The position numbers were made by a program, and so were the translations under genes. The notes beneath the pieces were generated by a model. That model searched no databases and had not been told where the DNA came from. It was given only the letters and a program-made list of their open reading frames with translations. Below, piece after piece: positions 1 through 5,613 of a stretch of 6,700 nt of DNA. Origin of the DNA: JAZLDV01 sp045614925 (GTDB lineage Bacteria; Bacillota_I; Bacilli_A; Erysipelotrichales; Coprobacillaceae). The stretch spans positions 1-6,700 of the forward strand of contig JAZLDV010000032.1 in NCBI GenBank assembly GCA_045614925.1, written 5' to 3'. How positions within the stretch are numbered: the first letter of the stretch is position 1; each line of letters opens with the position of its first letter.

Positions 1-100
1 AGATTTACAAACTATTAAAGATATGTTTAATAGTGGAGTTACATTCTGGCATAATCCTGCTACATTTTTGGATTATTCACAAAATAATGGTATAATTTAA
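1..100 (+). CDS. 3' end of an upstream virion gene, probably gp9-like tail knob protein (partial)
   Basis: An open frame entered at base 2 runs without a stop to TAA at 98-100 and encodes the last 32 residues of a protein, ending in a GVTFWHNPATFLDYSQNNGI-type tail. The stop lies 20 bases before the portal start, on the same strand, with the portal ribosome binding site between them, so this is the preceding gene of the same late operon. In phi29 the gene before the portal (gp10) is gp9, the tail knob/tube protein. That assignment is by position and general character, not by a diagnostic motif. The 5' part lies outside the window. Confidence 0.7.
   Translation, partial: DLQTIKDMFNSGVTFWHNPATFLDYSQNNGII
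68..96 (+). promoter_or_regulatory. possible internal promoter before the portal gene
   Basis: TTGGAT (68-73) is followed after 17 bases by TGG-TATAAT (-10 at 91-96), an extended -10 of TGnTATAAT form. It sits inside the last codons of the upstream gene, about 25 bases before the portal start. The same TGnTATAAT form occurs in the clearer promoter at 3231-3239. In DNA this AT-rich a chance match is quite possible, so it is only a candidate. Confidence 0.28.
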
Positions 101-120
101 GATAGAAAGGAGATGCTAAA

Positions 121-1098
121 ATGAGTAGAAAAATAAAGAACAATGTTAAAAATTCATTAGGTTTTTTAACTTCTTTATATGATAATGTTGCTACTTATCA
201 AGATTATCTAGATAGAATGACTAAGATTTGTTTATCTATATTTGAGTGGGAAAACTTACCTGATTCTATGGATCAACGATACTTAGAAAGAAGTTTATTC
301 TTTAATGGACAAGCAACACTTTTATATGATGATACATTAGGTTTCATAAATACTAATACATCTGATAATGGTTATATTAATATTTATGGTTTACCAACAC
401 AATTAAATTGTTACAGTGATTCTAATGTATTCCAATCATATAGAACTCGTTATTCAGGTTTAATTAAGAATCCTGAAAATAAGAGTGATTATGCTGTTCT
501 TGTTATGAATAACTGGAATAGAATTCCTACTGCATTTACAATTCAACTCTTTGCTGAAAGGCTTACACAAGCTCAGTTAGTTTGTGATGTCAATGTAAAT
601 GCTCAAAAGACCCCTATCATTCTATTAGGAGATGATAAGCAAAAACTTACTCTAGAAAATCTTTATTCACAATATGATGGTTCTAAACCTATCATTTATG
701 GAGATAAAGATTTAATAACTAATGAAGCTTTTAAAGCAATTAAAACTGAAGCTCCATTTGTTGCTAATGATGTTAAAGAATATCAACAAAAGATATGGAA
801 TGAGTTTTTAAGTTTCATTGGAGTAAATAACATTGAAGTAGAGAAGAAAGAAAGACTTATCTCAGGAGAATCTTCTGCTAACAATGAATTTATTAATCTT
901 AATTTAGAATCTTACTTAGAACCTAGAAAAAAAGCATGTGAAGAATTTAATAAACTATTTGGTTTAACTGGAGATAAAGCTATTTCAGTTAGAGTTAGAA
1001 GTGATTTATTAAATGCACTAAAAAATAATGAATCTAAATATAGTGATTATATTGATGATGGAGTTATTAATGGAAGTGAGGTGTCTAAAGATGAGTAA
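121..1098 (+). CDS. portal (head-tail connector / upper collar) protein, phi29 gp10-like
   Basis: This 325-residue protein forms the dodecameric portal ring at the capsid vertex. DNA enters through it during packaging and leaves through it at infection. Similarity to the phi29 connector (about 309 residues) is recognisable along the chain: FEWENLP at residues 41-47, NAQKTPI at 160-166, the TEAPFV stretch at 209-214, WNEFLSFIGVNN at 226-237 and EKKERL at 241-246, then the acidic serine-rich segment and the EEFNKLFGL helix. In phi29-type connectors the 226-246 region maps to the channel helix and loop. The start is set by AAAGGAG (106-112) eight bases before the ATG. The tail of about 25 residues after the last helix is acidic, and its codons carry the ribosome binding site of the next gene, with which it overlaps by 8 bases. 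Confidence 0.95.
   Translation: MSRKIKNNVKNSLGFLTSLYDNVATYQDYLDRMTKICLSIFEWENLPDSMDQRYLERSLFFNGQATLLYDDTLGFINTNTSDNGYINIYGLPTQLNCYSDSNVFQSYRTRYSGLIKNPENKSDYAVLVMNNWNRIPTAFTIQLFAERLTQAQLVCDVNVNAQKTPIILLGDDKQKLTLENLYSQYDGSKPIIYGDKDLITNEAFKAIKTEAPFVANDVKEYQQKIWNEFLSFIGVNNIEVEKKERLISGESSANNEFINLNLESYLEPRKKACEEFNKLFGLTGDKAISVRVRSDLLNALKNNESKYSDYIDDGVINGSEVSKDE
1078..1083 (+). promoter_or_regulatory. ribosome binding site that fixes the lower collar start
   Basis: GAGGTG lies 7 bases before the ATG at 1091, inside the portal coding sequence. It favours 1091 over the longer open frame that begins at 1028, whose extra N-terminal residues are only a shadow of the portal frame. Start and stop interlock as ATGAGTAA, which suggests translational coupling. 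Confidence 0.75.
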
Positions 1099-1723
1099 AT
1101 ATACTACTAATTTTAAAACACTTATCACTATGGGAATCTATACTAAAAATCAATTAAAAGAGTGGTTTATGGATTATGAATTATCAGATTACTTAACTCC
1201 AGAAGAGATACAAACTATTGTAATTAGAGGAACTTGGAGTAAAGATAGACTTGCTGATAAAATAATAGATGAATATTATTTTAAAGACTTTGGTTTAGAA
1301 ACTCCTGCTATGTTCAAGCATTTCGCAAAAATTAAAATGAGAGAAATCATGGAATCTAAACTACCTCTAATCTACTCTAATTCTATAAAATATGATCCAC
1401 TTGTTAATGTTGATTATACAGAAGAATTTACTAGAGATTTAACAGGTACAGCTAATTCAAGTGGTTTAACAGTAAACTCTGATACACCTCAAGGACAAAT
1501 AAATAAAAATGATATTCTAAATGGTGCTTATGCAAGTTCTACTGGAGCTGATGAAACAGATGCTACTTCTACATCTAATGAAGAATATCTAAAAAGAGTA
1601 AAAGGAAATTCTGGTGTTAGTGCAACTGCTCAAAAAATGATAGAACAATATAGAAACAACATCAGAGCAATAGATTATGAAATTATAAAAGAATTAAAAG
1701 ACTTATTTATAGGGCTTTTATAG
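1091..1723 (+). CDS. lower collar (tail-connector) protein, phi29 gp11-like
   Basis: This 210-residue protein sits, by homology and position, beneath the portal and joins it to the tail tube, as gp11 does in phi29. The N-terminal half is mainly helical and carries the DEYYFKDFGLETPAMFKHF stretch at about residues 59-77, the part most like phi29 gp11. A central low-complexity Ser/Thr/Gly/Asn segment follows, with SDTPQG at about 130-135 and YASSTG at about 147-152. The C-terminal helix ends YRNNIRAIDYEIIKELKDLF, another family hallmark. It is shorter than phi29 gp11 (about 293 residues), but shorter versions are expected in relatives with compact tails. The start at 1091 is chosen from the GAGGTG site and the ATGAGTAA overlap with the portal stop. 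Confidence 0.88.
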   Translation: MSKYTTNFKTLITMGIYTKNQLKEWFMDYELSDYLTPEEIQTIVIRGTWSKDRLADKIIDEYYFKDFGLETPAMFKHFAKIKMREIMESKLPLIYSNSIKYDPLVNVDYTEEFTRDLTGTANSSGLTVNSDTPQGQINKNDILNGAYASSTGADETDATSTSNEEYLKRVKGNSGVSATAQKMIEQYRNNIRAIDYEIIKELKDLFIGLL

Positions 1724-1737
1724 AAAGGTGTGATTGT

Positions 1738-2343
1738 ATGTTAAAAAAATGTATATTTAATAGATTAACTATAGGAGCACTTCCTCAAAGTTACTTAGAA
1801 TCACTAAGTTATGAGGAGCAACTTTTATGGTTACAAAAAAACTTAAATGATGTTATTACATTAGTAAATGAGCTACAAGAACAATTAGATAATATTGATA
1901 TTAACTTTGATGAATTACAACAACAAATAGATACTATTAATGAGGGTATTTATGTTATTAATCAAAATATTACTAACTTAGAAAATACTAAAGCAGATAA
2001 AACAGAAGTTCAATCACAACTTAGTGATTTAGAACTAGAATTAAAAGCATTAATTGCTAGTAACTATAATACATTAAAAGAATATGTTGATGAGCAAGAT
2101 GCTTATTTACAATATCAAATAGACCATTTTAATATTGATAATATAACAATTCTTGACCCAACAACAGGAGTATATTCTCCAATTCAAGTAGTAATAGATA
2201 ATATTTATGATCAAACTCGTGATGAAGCTATAACTGCTGGAGAATATGATGCTTTAGAATTAACTGCAACAGAATATGATGCTAAAGAAATCACAGCATT
2301 TAATTATGATAGATATGGTAAAACCATATTAATTGAAAATTAG
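1738..2343 (+). CDS. coiled-coil virion fibre / appendage-like protein with TAxEYD repeats
   Basis: This 201-residue protein resembles fibre-type structural proteins of Firmicutes phages; the exact role is not certain. Residues 11-40 (TIGALPQSYLESLSYEEQLLW...) match an N-terminal segment found on assorted phage structural proteins, probably the virion anchor. Residues 40-130 are rich in heptad-like Leu/Ile spacing with Gln/Asn/Asp, predicting a long coiled coil, probably trimeric. Residues 139-160 (LDPTTGVYSPIQVVIDNIYD) lead into three 10-residue repeats at 165-174, 175-184 and 185-194 with consensus xxTAxEYDxx. AGAAAGGTG (1722-1730) lies 7 bases before the ATG. It lies between the lower collar and the tail-collar fibre in one operon. 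It could be a head fibre, a neck appendage or a tail fibre connector. Confidence 0.8.
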   Translation: MLKKCIFNRLTIGALPQSYLESLSYEEQLLWLQKNLNDVITLVNELQEQLDNIDINFDELQQQIDTINEGIYVINQNITNLENTKADKTEVQSQLSDLELELKALIASNYNTLKEYVDEQDAYLQYQIDHFNIDNITILDPTTGVYSPIQVVIDNIYDQTRDEAITAGEYDALELTATEYDAKEITAFNYDRYGKTILIEN

Positions 2344-2357
2344 AAAGGAAGATTTAT

Positions 2358-3164
2358 ATGATTAAATTAAATATTAAAAGATTTGGTAGTACAAATAAAA
2401 CTACTCATTATGAATTATCTCAATTTGTATCAAGTGATAAACCATCTTGGTTAAATGATATAAATAGTGATATGTCAAAAATTGATACTGCAATTAATAC
2501 AGCTAAAACTACTGCTGATGGTGCAGCAACATCAGCAGGTAATGCACAAACAACTGCTGAGGGAGCACAAACTACTGCTAATACTGCTGTTACTAATGCA
2601 GCAGCAGCTCAAACTACTGCTAATGGTGCTGTTACTAATATTGGAGATTTGGCTAATTTACAAACAATTAATAAAACTAATTTAGTTACAGCTATCAATG
2701 AATTAATACAACCTGCAGGAACTATTATAGCTTATGCTGGTAGTACTGCTCCTGATGGTTATATGTTATGTGATGGTAGTGCTGTTTCAAGATCAATTTA
2801 TTCTAAATTATTTACAGCTATTGGTACTACTTATGGTACAGGAGATGGCTCTACTACATTTAATGTTCCTAACTTAAAAGGTAAAGTAGTTGTAGGTTAT
2901 AATAGTAGTGATTCTGATTTTAACTCTTTAGGTAATACTGGAGGAGAAAAAACTCATACACTTACTGTTAATGAAATTCCTTCTCATGATCATGATATTA
3001 GATATTCATTAGAGGGAGTTGCTCATAGTGGATCTGGTAATAATTTAGTTGGTAAACAAAATACTGGAGATAACTGGGATGTACATGATTCTCTTACTGG
3101 TGGAGGTCAAGCACATAATAACTTACAACCATATATTGTATTAAATTACATTATTAAATACTAA
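2358..3164 (+). CDS. tail fibre protein with phage tail collar domain
   Basis: This 268-residue protein is a likely receptor-facing fibre. Residues 9-45 (FGSTNKTTHYELSQFVSSDK then PSWLNDINSDMSKID) form a compact N-terminal anchor common on Firmicutes phage tail proteins. Residues 50-98 are seven consecutive Ala/Thr-rich heptads (QTTANxA type) expected to form a trimeric coiled-coil stalk. Residues 118-180 are a phage tail collar domain: PAGTIIAYAGSTAPDGYMLC, DGSAVSRSIYSKLFTAIGTT and FNVPNLKGKVVVG. The C-terminal part has SHDHD at 209-213 and a closing GGGQAHNNLQPYIVLNYIIK, the usual end of such fibres, where His residues may bind metal in the trimer. AGAAAGGAAG (2342-2351) lies just upstream of the ATG. 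It is the last gene before the terminator at 3179. Confidence 0.92.
   Translation: MIKLNIKRFGSTNKTTHYELSQFVSSDKPSWLNDINSDMSKIDTAINTAKTTADGAATSAGNAQTTAEGAQTTANTAVTNAAAAQTTANGAVTNIGDLANLQTINKTNLVTAINELIQPAGTIIAYAGSTAPDGYMLCDGSAVSRSIYSKLFTAIGTTYGTGDGSTTFNVPNLKGKVVVGYNSSDSDFNSLGNTGGEKTHTLTVNEIPSHDHDIRYSLEGVAHSGSGNNLVGKQNTGDNWDVHDSLTGGGQAHNNLQPYIVLNYIIKY
2505..2651 (+). repeat. 21-nt heptad repeat tract in the fibre gene, with a 30-bp direct repeat
   Basis: The stalk of the fibre is encoded by 21-nt units (seven codons each). Two of them are joined in a 30-base direct repeat at 2568-2597 and 2610-2639, period 42 nt, differing at only two bases. A further related unit begins near 2547. Nucleotide identity this high, in codons that could vary, suggests recent duplication, and slippage here would change stalk length in whole heptads without a frameshift. 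Confidence 0.8.
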
Positions 3165-3178
3165 GTATCAATAAAATT

Positions 3179-3203
3179 AAAGAGGTTTTAATACCTCTTT
3201 TTT
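3179..3203 (+). terminator. Rho-independent terminator of the structural operon
   Basis: A perfect 8-bp stem, AAAGAGGT (3179-3186) with ACCTCTTT (3193-3200), closes a 6-base loop. With the last stem Ts, six Ts run to 3203. It begins 14 bases after the fibre stop and separates the structural genes from the ATPase unit. Confidence 0.85.
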
Positions 3204-3210
3204 AGTGCTC

Positions 3211-3239
3211 TAGAATAATTTAATACTTTTTGCTATAAT
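3211..3239 (+). promoter_or_regulatory. promoter of the packaging ATPase unit (extended -10)
   Basis: TGC-TATAAT (-10 at 3234-3239, extended TG at 3231-3232) is a perfect -10 hexamer. The spaced -35 position reads TAGAAT (3211-3216), a poor match, as is usual for extended -10 promoters. It lies just after the terminator and about 110 bases before the ATPase start, so transcription would start near 3246. The weak -35 could imply activation by a phage regulator, as for the late promoter of phi29; that is inference. Confidence 0.6.
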
Positions 3240-3245
3240 TATATT

Positions 3246-3349
3246 AGAGATATATAAACACCTCTTAAAACTCATTTAAACTATGTTTAAAGCACTATTT
3301 ATATGTGTTAGAGTATGTTAGATAATAGAGAAAGGCAGGTAGTATAAAA
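3246..3349 (+). other. ~100-nt leader before the packaging ATPase gene, possibly structured
   Basis: This stretch contains no gene. It holds a perfect 7-bp hairpin, TTTAAAC (3275-3281) with GTTTAAA (3285-3291). An outer 5-bp pairing of AACAC (3257-3261) with GTGTT (3305-3309) would enclose it. TGTTAGA occurs twice, at 3306-3312 and 3316-3322, exactly 10 bases apart. The ribosome binding signal is not compact: AGAGAAAGG (3327-3335) is far from the ATG at 3350 and AGGT (3337-3340) is weak. The leader may be a regulated 5' UTR or part of a small RNA. Confidence 0.4.
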
Positions 3350-4426
3350 ATGTCAAATCAAAAGACCGTACATTATAATATGGATGAGATAGATAAAGTA
3401 GGAGCTAATTTTAATTTAATCTGGGGAGAAAGATCAAATGGTAAAAGTTATCAAGTTAAACATAAGAAAGCTATAGAAAAGTATCTAAAAACTGGTAAGA
3501 GATTCATCCTTATGAGAAGATGGAAAGAAGAGATTTCTACTGAAAAGATAGAAAGTTACTTTGCTGATGTAGATATTCATAAATTAACAAAGGGAGAATA
3601 TAACTGTGTAGTACCCTATAGAAAAGTTTTATATCTAGCATATTATGATACTGAAACAGGTAAGACTACTAAGGGAGATAAAGTAGGTTATGTAGTAGCA
3701 CTATCTACAGAACAAAACTATGCAGGAGGTTCATACTTAGATGTAGAAGATATTATATTTGAAGAGTTTATGGCTAGAGGTTCATATATACCTAACGAAC
3801 CATCTAAACTAATGAATTTTTATTGTACTGTAGATAGAAAAAGAGGTACTACTAGAGTATGGATGGTAGGTAACACAATAAGTAGAGTATGTCCTTATCT
3901 TAGTGAGTGGGATTTACAAAAGACTATTTCAACTCAAAAACAGGGTACTATTAAAACAGTAGAACAAATATCAGATGATGGAGAAAAGATTTTACTTGCT
4001 ATAGAATATTGTAAGAGTACTGGAGCAAGTTCTCACACTATAGGATCACACTCTAAAATGTTAAATGATGGTTCATGGCAAACTGACCCTCAACCTCATT
4101 TACCTAAGAGTTATAATGAATATGAGGTTCGTTATAGAGTAGGATTCTCTTTTAAAGGTTTTAAGTTTATAGGAGAATTCTTAACTGATAGAGTATGTGA
4201 TGTATGGTTTATATACCCTTATGAAAGAGAATTTAAAAACATTCTAGTTATATCAGATGAAATAAGACCTGATAAATTTTATCAAAGAGATATTTATAAT
4301 GTTACTATTAAGAATCCTATGTTACATATGATTCTAGACACTTTTAGAGAAACTAATATATTTTACTCTACTGACCTATGTGGTACTGATTTTAAACAAG
4401 CTATAGATTTTACTATTAGAAAATAA
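3350..4426 (+). CDS. DNA packaging ATPase (encapsidation protein), phi29 gp16-like
   Basis: This 358-residue motor ATPase pumps the genome through the portal into the prohead, using ATP, at the capsid vertex. The FtsK/HerA-type core is visible: Walker A GERSNGKS at residues 26-33, the RRW segment at 56-58, and a hydrophobic Walker B strand with catalytic acid pair, DIIFEEF, at 134-140. The VWMVGNTISRVCPY motif at 170-183 corresponds to the sensor-like strand after Walker B. Length is close to phi29 gp16 (332 residues). The C-terminal third (about 225-358) would be the nucleic-acid-binding domain, which in phi29 contacts the pRNA and DNA. The gene stands alone with one small gene behind its own promoter and leader, not inside the structural operon. 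phi29 gp16 also follows the structural genes, but after the lysis genes 13-15, which are absent here. Confidence 0.95.
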   Translation: MSNQKTVHYNMDEIDKVGANFNLIWGERSNGKSYQVKHKKAIEKYLKTGKRFILMRRWKEEISTEKIESYFADVDIHKLTKGEYNCVVPYRKVLYLAYYDTETGKTTKGDKVGYVVALSTEQNYAGGSYLDVEDIIFEEFMARGSYIPNEPSKLMNFYCTVDRKRGTTRVWMVGNTISRVCPYLSEWDLQKTISTQKQGTIKTVEQISDDGEKILLAIEYCKSTGASSHTIGSHSKMLNDGSWQTDPQPHLPKSYNEYEVRYRVGFSFKGFKFIGEFLTDRVCDVWFIYPYEREFKNILVISDEIRPDKFYQRDIYNVTIKNPMLHMILDTFRETNIFYSTDLCGTDFKQAIDFTIRK

Positions 4427-4441
4427 AAAGGGGATGATTAT

Positions 4442-4663
4442 ATGTTTATATTAACAGCAAAAAATAGAGAATCAACAAAGTGGGATAATTTATGTGTATT
4501 TTATGATGAAAGACAATTTCATTATATGTGTGATACAGTAGATAAAAATATTTATAGTGAAGTTATGATCACTGATGAAACTGGTAAAAGATGTTTATTT
4601 TATTATGAGTTTCCTGATTATACTCCATATTTTATAAAATATAAAACAAAAAAGAGGAATTAA
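4442..4663 (+). CDS. small protein of unknown function downstream of the packaging ATPase
   Basis: This 73-residue protein is not recognised. It is rich in Tyr, Phe and Asp, with a central EVMITDETGKRCLFYYEF segment that looks like paired beta strands and a basic end, KYKTKKRN. There is no signal peptide or membrane segment. AAAAGGGG (4426-4433) lies 8 bases before the ATG, and only 15 bases separate it from the ATPase stop, so it is co-transcribed with the ATPase. Its stop codon falls in the loop of the terminator hairpin. A role beside packaging is possible from position only. Confidence 0.75.
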   Translation: MFILTAKNRESTKWDNLCVFYDERQFHYMCDTVDKNIYSEVMITDETGKRCLFYYEFPDYTPYFIKYKTKKRN

Positions 4664-4677
4664 TCCTCTTTTATTTT
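4650..4677. terminator. bidirectional Rho-independent terminator between converging genes
   Basis: A perfect 9-bp stem, AAAAGAGGA (4650-4658) with TCCTCTTTT (4664-4672), closes a 5-base loop. Reading right, the stem is followed by TTTTATTTTATT. Reading left, the complement gives an uninterrupted run of Ts. The plus-strand 73-aa gene ends in the loop (TAA 4661-4663) and the minus-strand 92-aa gene ends on the right arm (TAA at 4671-4673), so one hairpin stops both operons. Confidence 0.87.
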
Positions 4678-4949
4678 ATTCTAGATATTTCATCTAGAGC
4701 TATTACATACCCTAGATTAGTATTAACATCATGTCCATAGAATACAAACTCTGGTAAAGTCCATAAATCTCTTCTTCTGATAAAGTTAGATAAAGCTAAG
4801 TTATATTCATCAAATGGTATATCTTCAACAGTATAGATTATTTTTTCTATTCTTATTACTTTATTTCCAACTTCTTTAACAAATCTTTTTGTTTTAACTG
4901 TGATAGGTTCTACCATATCTAATGTAAAATCATTTAATGTTTTATTCAT
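4671..4949 (-). CDS. unrecognised 92-aa phage protein
   Basis: This 92-residue soluble protein has no motif that I recognise. It mixes charged beta-like segments (VKTKRFVKEVGNKVIRIEKI) with a helix ending in basic NFIRRRD and a C-terminal half holding LPEFVFYGHDVNTNLGYVIA. It has a near-ideal ribosome binding site (AGGAGGTAA) about 4 bases before its ATG, lying in the last codons of the 138-aa gene. The two genes interlock as ATGAATAA (4942-4949), so translation is probably coupled. It is the last gene of the leftward operon and ends on the shared terminator. Confidence 0.78.
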   Translation of the reverse strand: MNKTLNDFTLDMVEPITVKTKRFVKEVGNKVIRIEKIIYTVEDIPFDEYNLALSNFIRRRDLWTLPEFVFYGHDVNTNLGYVIALDEISRIK

Positions 4950-5358
4950 TATTACCTCCTGATAATTTAATTTCTATTAATTGATCAATTACTGAAATAC
5001 AATCATCAATCATTTCTTCAGTAGTCCACATCTTTAATTCATGTTTTAAGAAACTACAATCTCTAGAATAAGTAGAATAATCATAACAATGAGAGTAATC
5101 CCATCCAATAATCCATGTATTATCTAAAAGTAAAAATGAATCAGTTGAATATGTTAATCCTCCATGTACATTAATATTATACATATCTTCTATATCAATA
5201 TAACTTATTCCATATAATGGATGATCTTTAGGTAACTCAACATAAGCACATGGATGAGTTCCATAACTGATTATAAAATAATTAAAACCTTTATAATTAT
5301 CTTGATATAAAGCTTCTAAAGTTCTTTCTCTAGTATATTCCATTGGTCTAATCTTCAT
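4942..5358 (-). CDS. conserved phage hypothetical protein (HGGLTYS / IGWDYSH family)
   Basis: From the chosen start this is a 138-residue protein of a type often seen in phages of Firmicutes and other hosts, with no established function. Its signature blocks are HPCAYVELPKDHPLYG at about residues 35-50, VHGGLTYS at 64-71, WIIGWDYSHCYDY at 82-94 and MWTTEEMIDDC at 110-120. The spaced His, Cys and Asp residues could bind a metal; that is inference. GTGAGGA (5367-5373) lies about 9 bases before the ATG at 5358. A GTG at 5373 and an ATG at 5364 are in frame, but the Shine-Dalgarno sequence would overlap or crowd them. The end of the upstream 58-aa gene overlaps the start by 11 bases. The C-terminal LSGGNNE codons double as the ribosome binding site of the next gene. 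Confidence 0.82.
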   Translation of the reverse strand: MKIRPMEYTRERTLEALYQDNYKGFNYFIISYGTHPCAYVELPKDHPLYGISYIDIEDMYNINVHGGLTYSTDSFLLLDNTWIIGWDYSHCYDYSTYSRDCSFLKHELKMWTTEEMIDDCISVIDQLIEIKLSGGNNE

Positions 5359-5524
5359 CTTCATAATCCTCACATTCTATATAAAAATCTGATACATTAG
5401 TCATAAACCATATAAGATTCATAATAGTTCCATAACAACAATAATCTAATACTTCAATTTCCCCATTCCAACTCTTAATAGCTATTCCTATATCAGCTAG
5501 ATGATATTTACCATCTTTTGGCAT
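5348..5524 (-). CDS. 58-aa small protein, possibly the 3' half of a frameshifted gene
   Basis: An open frame from ATG 5524-5522 to TAG 5350-5348 encodes 58 residues: MPKDGKYHLADIGIAIKSWN, then GEIEVLDYCCYGTIMNLIWF, then a very acidic end, ECEDYEDED. It has the composition of a real protein: strand, helix, a Trp/Phe-rich hydrophobic patch and an acidic tail. It fills the gap between its neighbours, overlapping the 138-aa gene by 11 bases. However, it has no Shine-Dalgarno sequence before its ATG, and an in-frame TAA lies just upstream. The 38-aa frame starting at 5613 overlaps its first 28 bases and does have a strong site. It is either a coupled small gene or the downstream part of a gene split by a -1 shift. 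No function is recognised. Confidence 0.6.
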   Translation of the reverse strand: MPKDGKYHLADIGIAIKSWNGEIEVLDYCCYGTIMNLIWFMTNVSDFYIECEDYEDED

Positions 5525-5613
5525 AATTTAGTATCACTTGTAAATAATTTATTATATAAAGCAACGAAATCACTTATATAATATTGTTTAATATGTATAT
5601 TTTTATCTTTCAT
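5497..5613 (-). CDS. 38-aa small protein, possibly the 5' half of the same split gene
   Basis: ATG 5613-5611 follows AAAGGAGAA with ideal spacing and shares one base with the stop of the 122-aa gene (TAATG), so translation certainly could start here. The frame reads MKDKNIHIKQYYISDFVALY, then NKLFTSDTKLCQK, and stops at TAG 5499-5497 after 38 codons. The ending after CQK looks random, while the overlapping frame one base back continues DGKYHLADIGIAIKSW. Gain of one base in the A4 run (plus-strand T4 at 5516-5519) would join the two into one protein of about 88 residues. Function unknown. Confidence 0.5.
   Translation of the reverse strand: MKDKNIHIKQYYISDFVALYNKLFTSDTKLCQKMVNII

Noticed and set aside
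1028..1090. Longer N-terminus for the lower collar protein from an ATG at 1028
   Set aside because: The added 21 residues are a shadow of the portal frame and have no ribosome binding site, while 1091 has GAGGTG at 7 bases.
2505..2651. Repeat tract as a possible CRISPR array
   Set aside because: The units are contiguous 21-nt heptad codons inside an open fibre gene, with no spacers.
2467..2685. 72-codon Leu/Gln-rich open frame on the plus strand
   Set aside because: It is the +1 shadow of the repetitive fibre stalk, with monotonous composition and no ribosome binding site.
5359..5373. GTG at 5373 or ATG at 5364 as start of the 138-aa gene
   Set aside because: The GTGAGGA Shine-Dalgarno sequence overlaps or is too close to these codons; the ATG at 5358 has about 9 bases of spacing.
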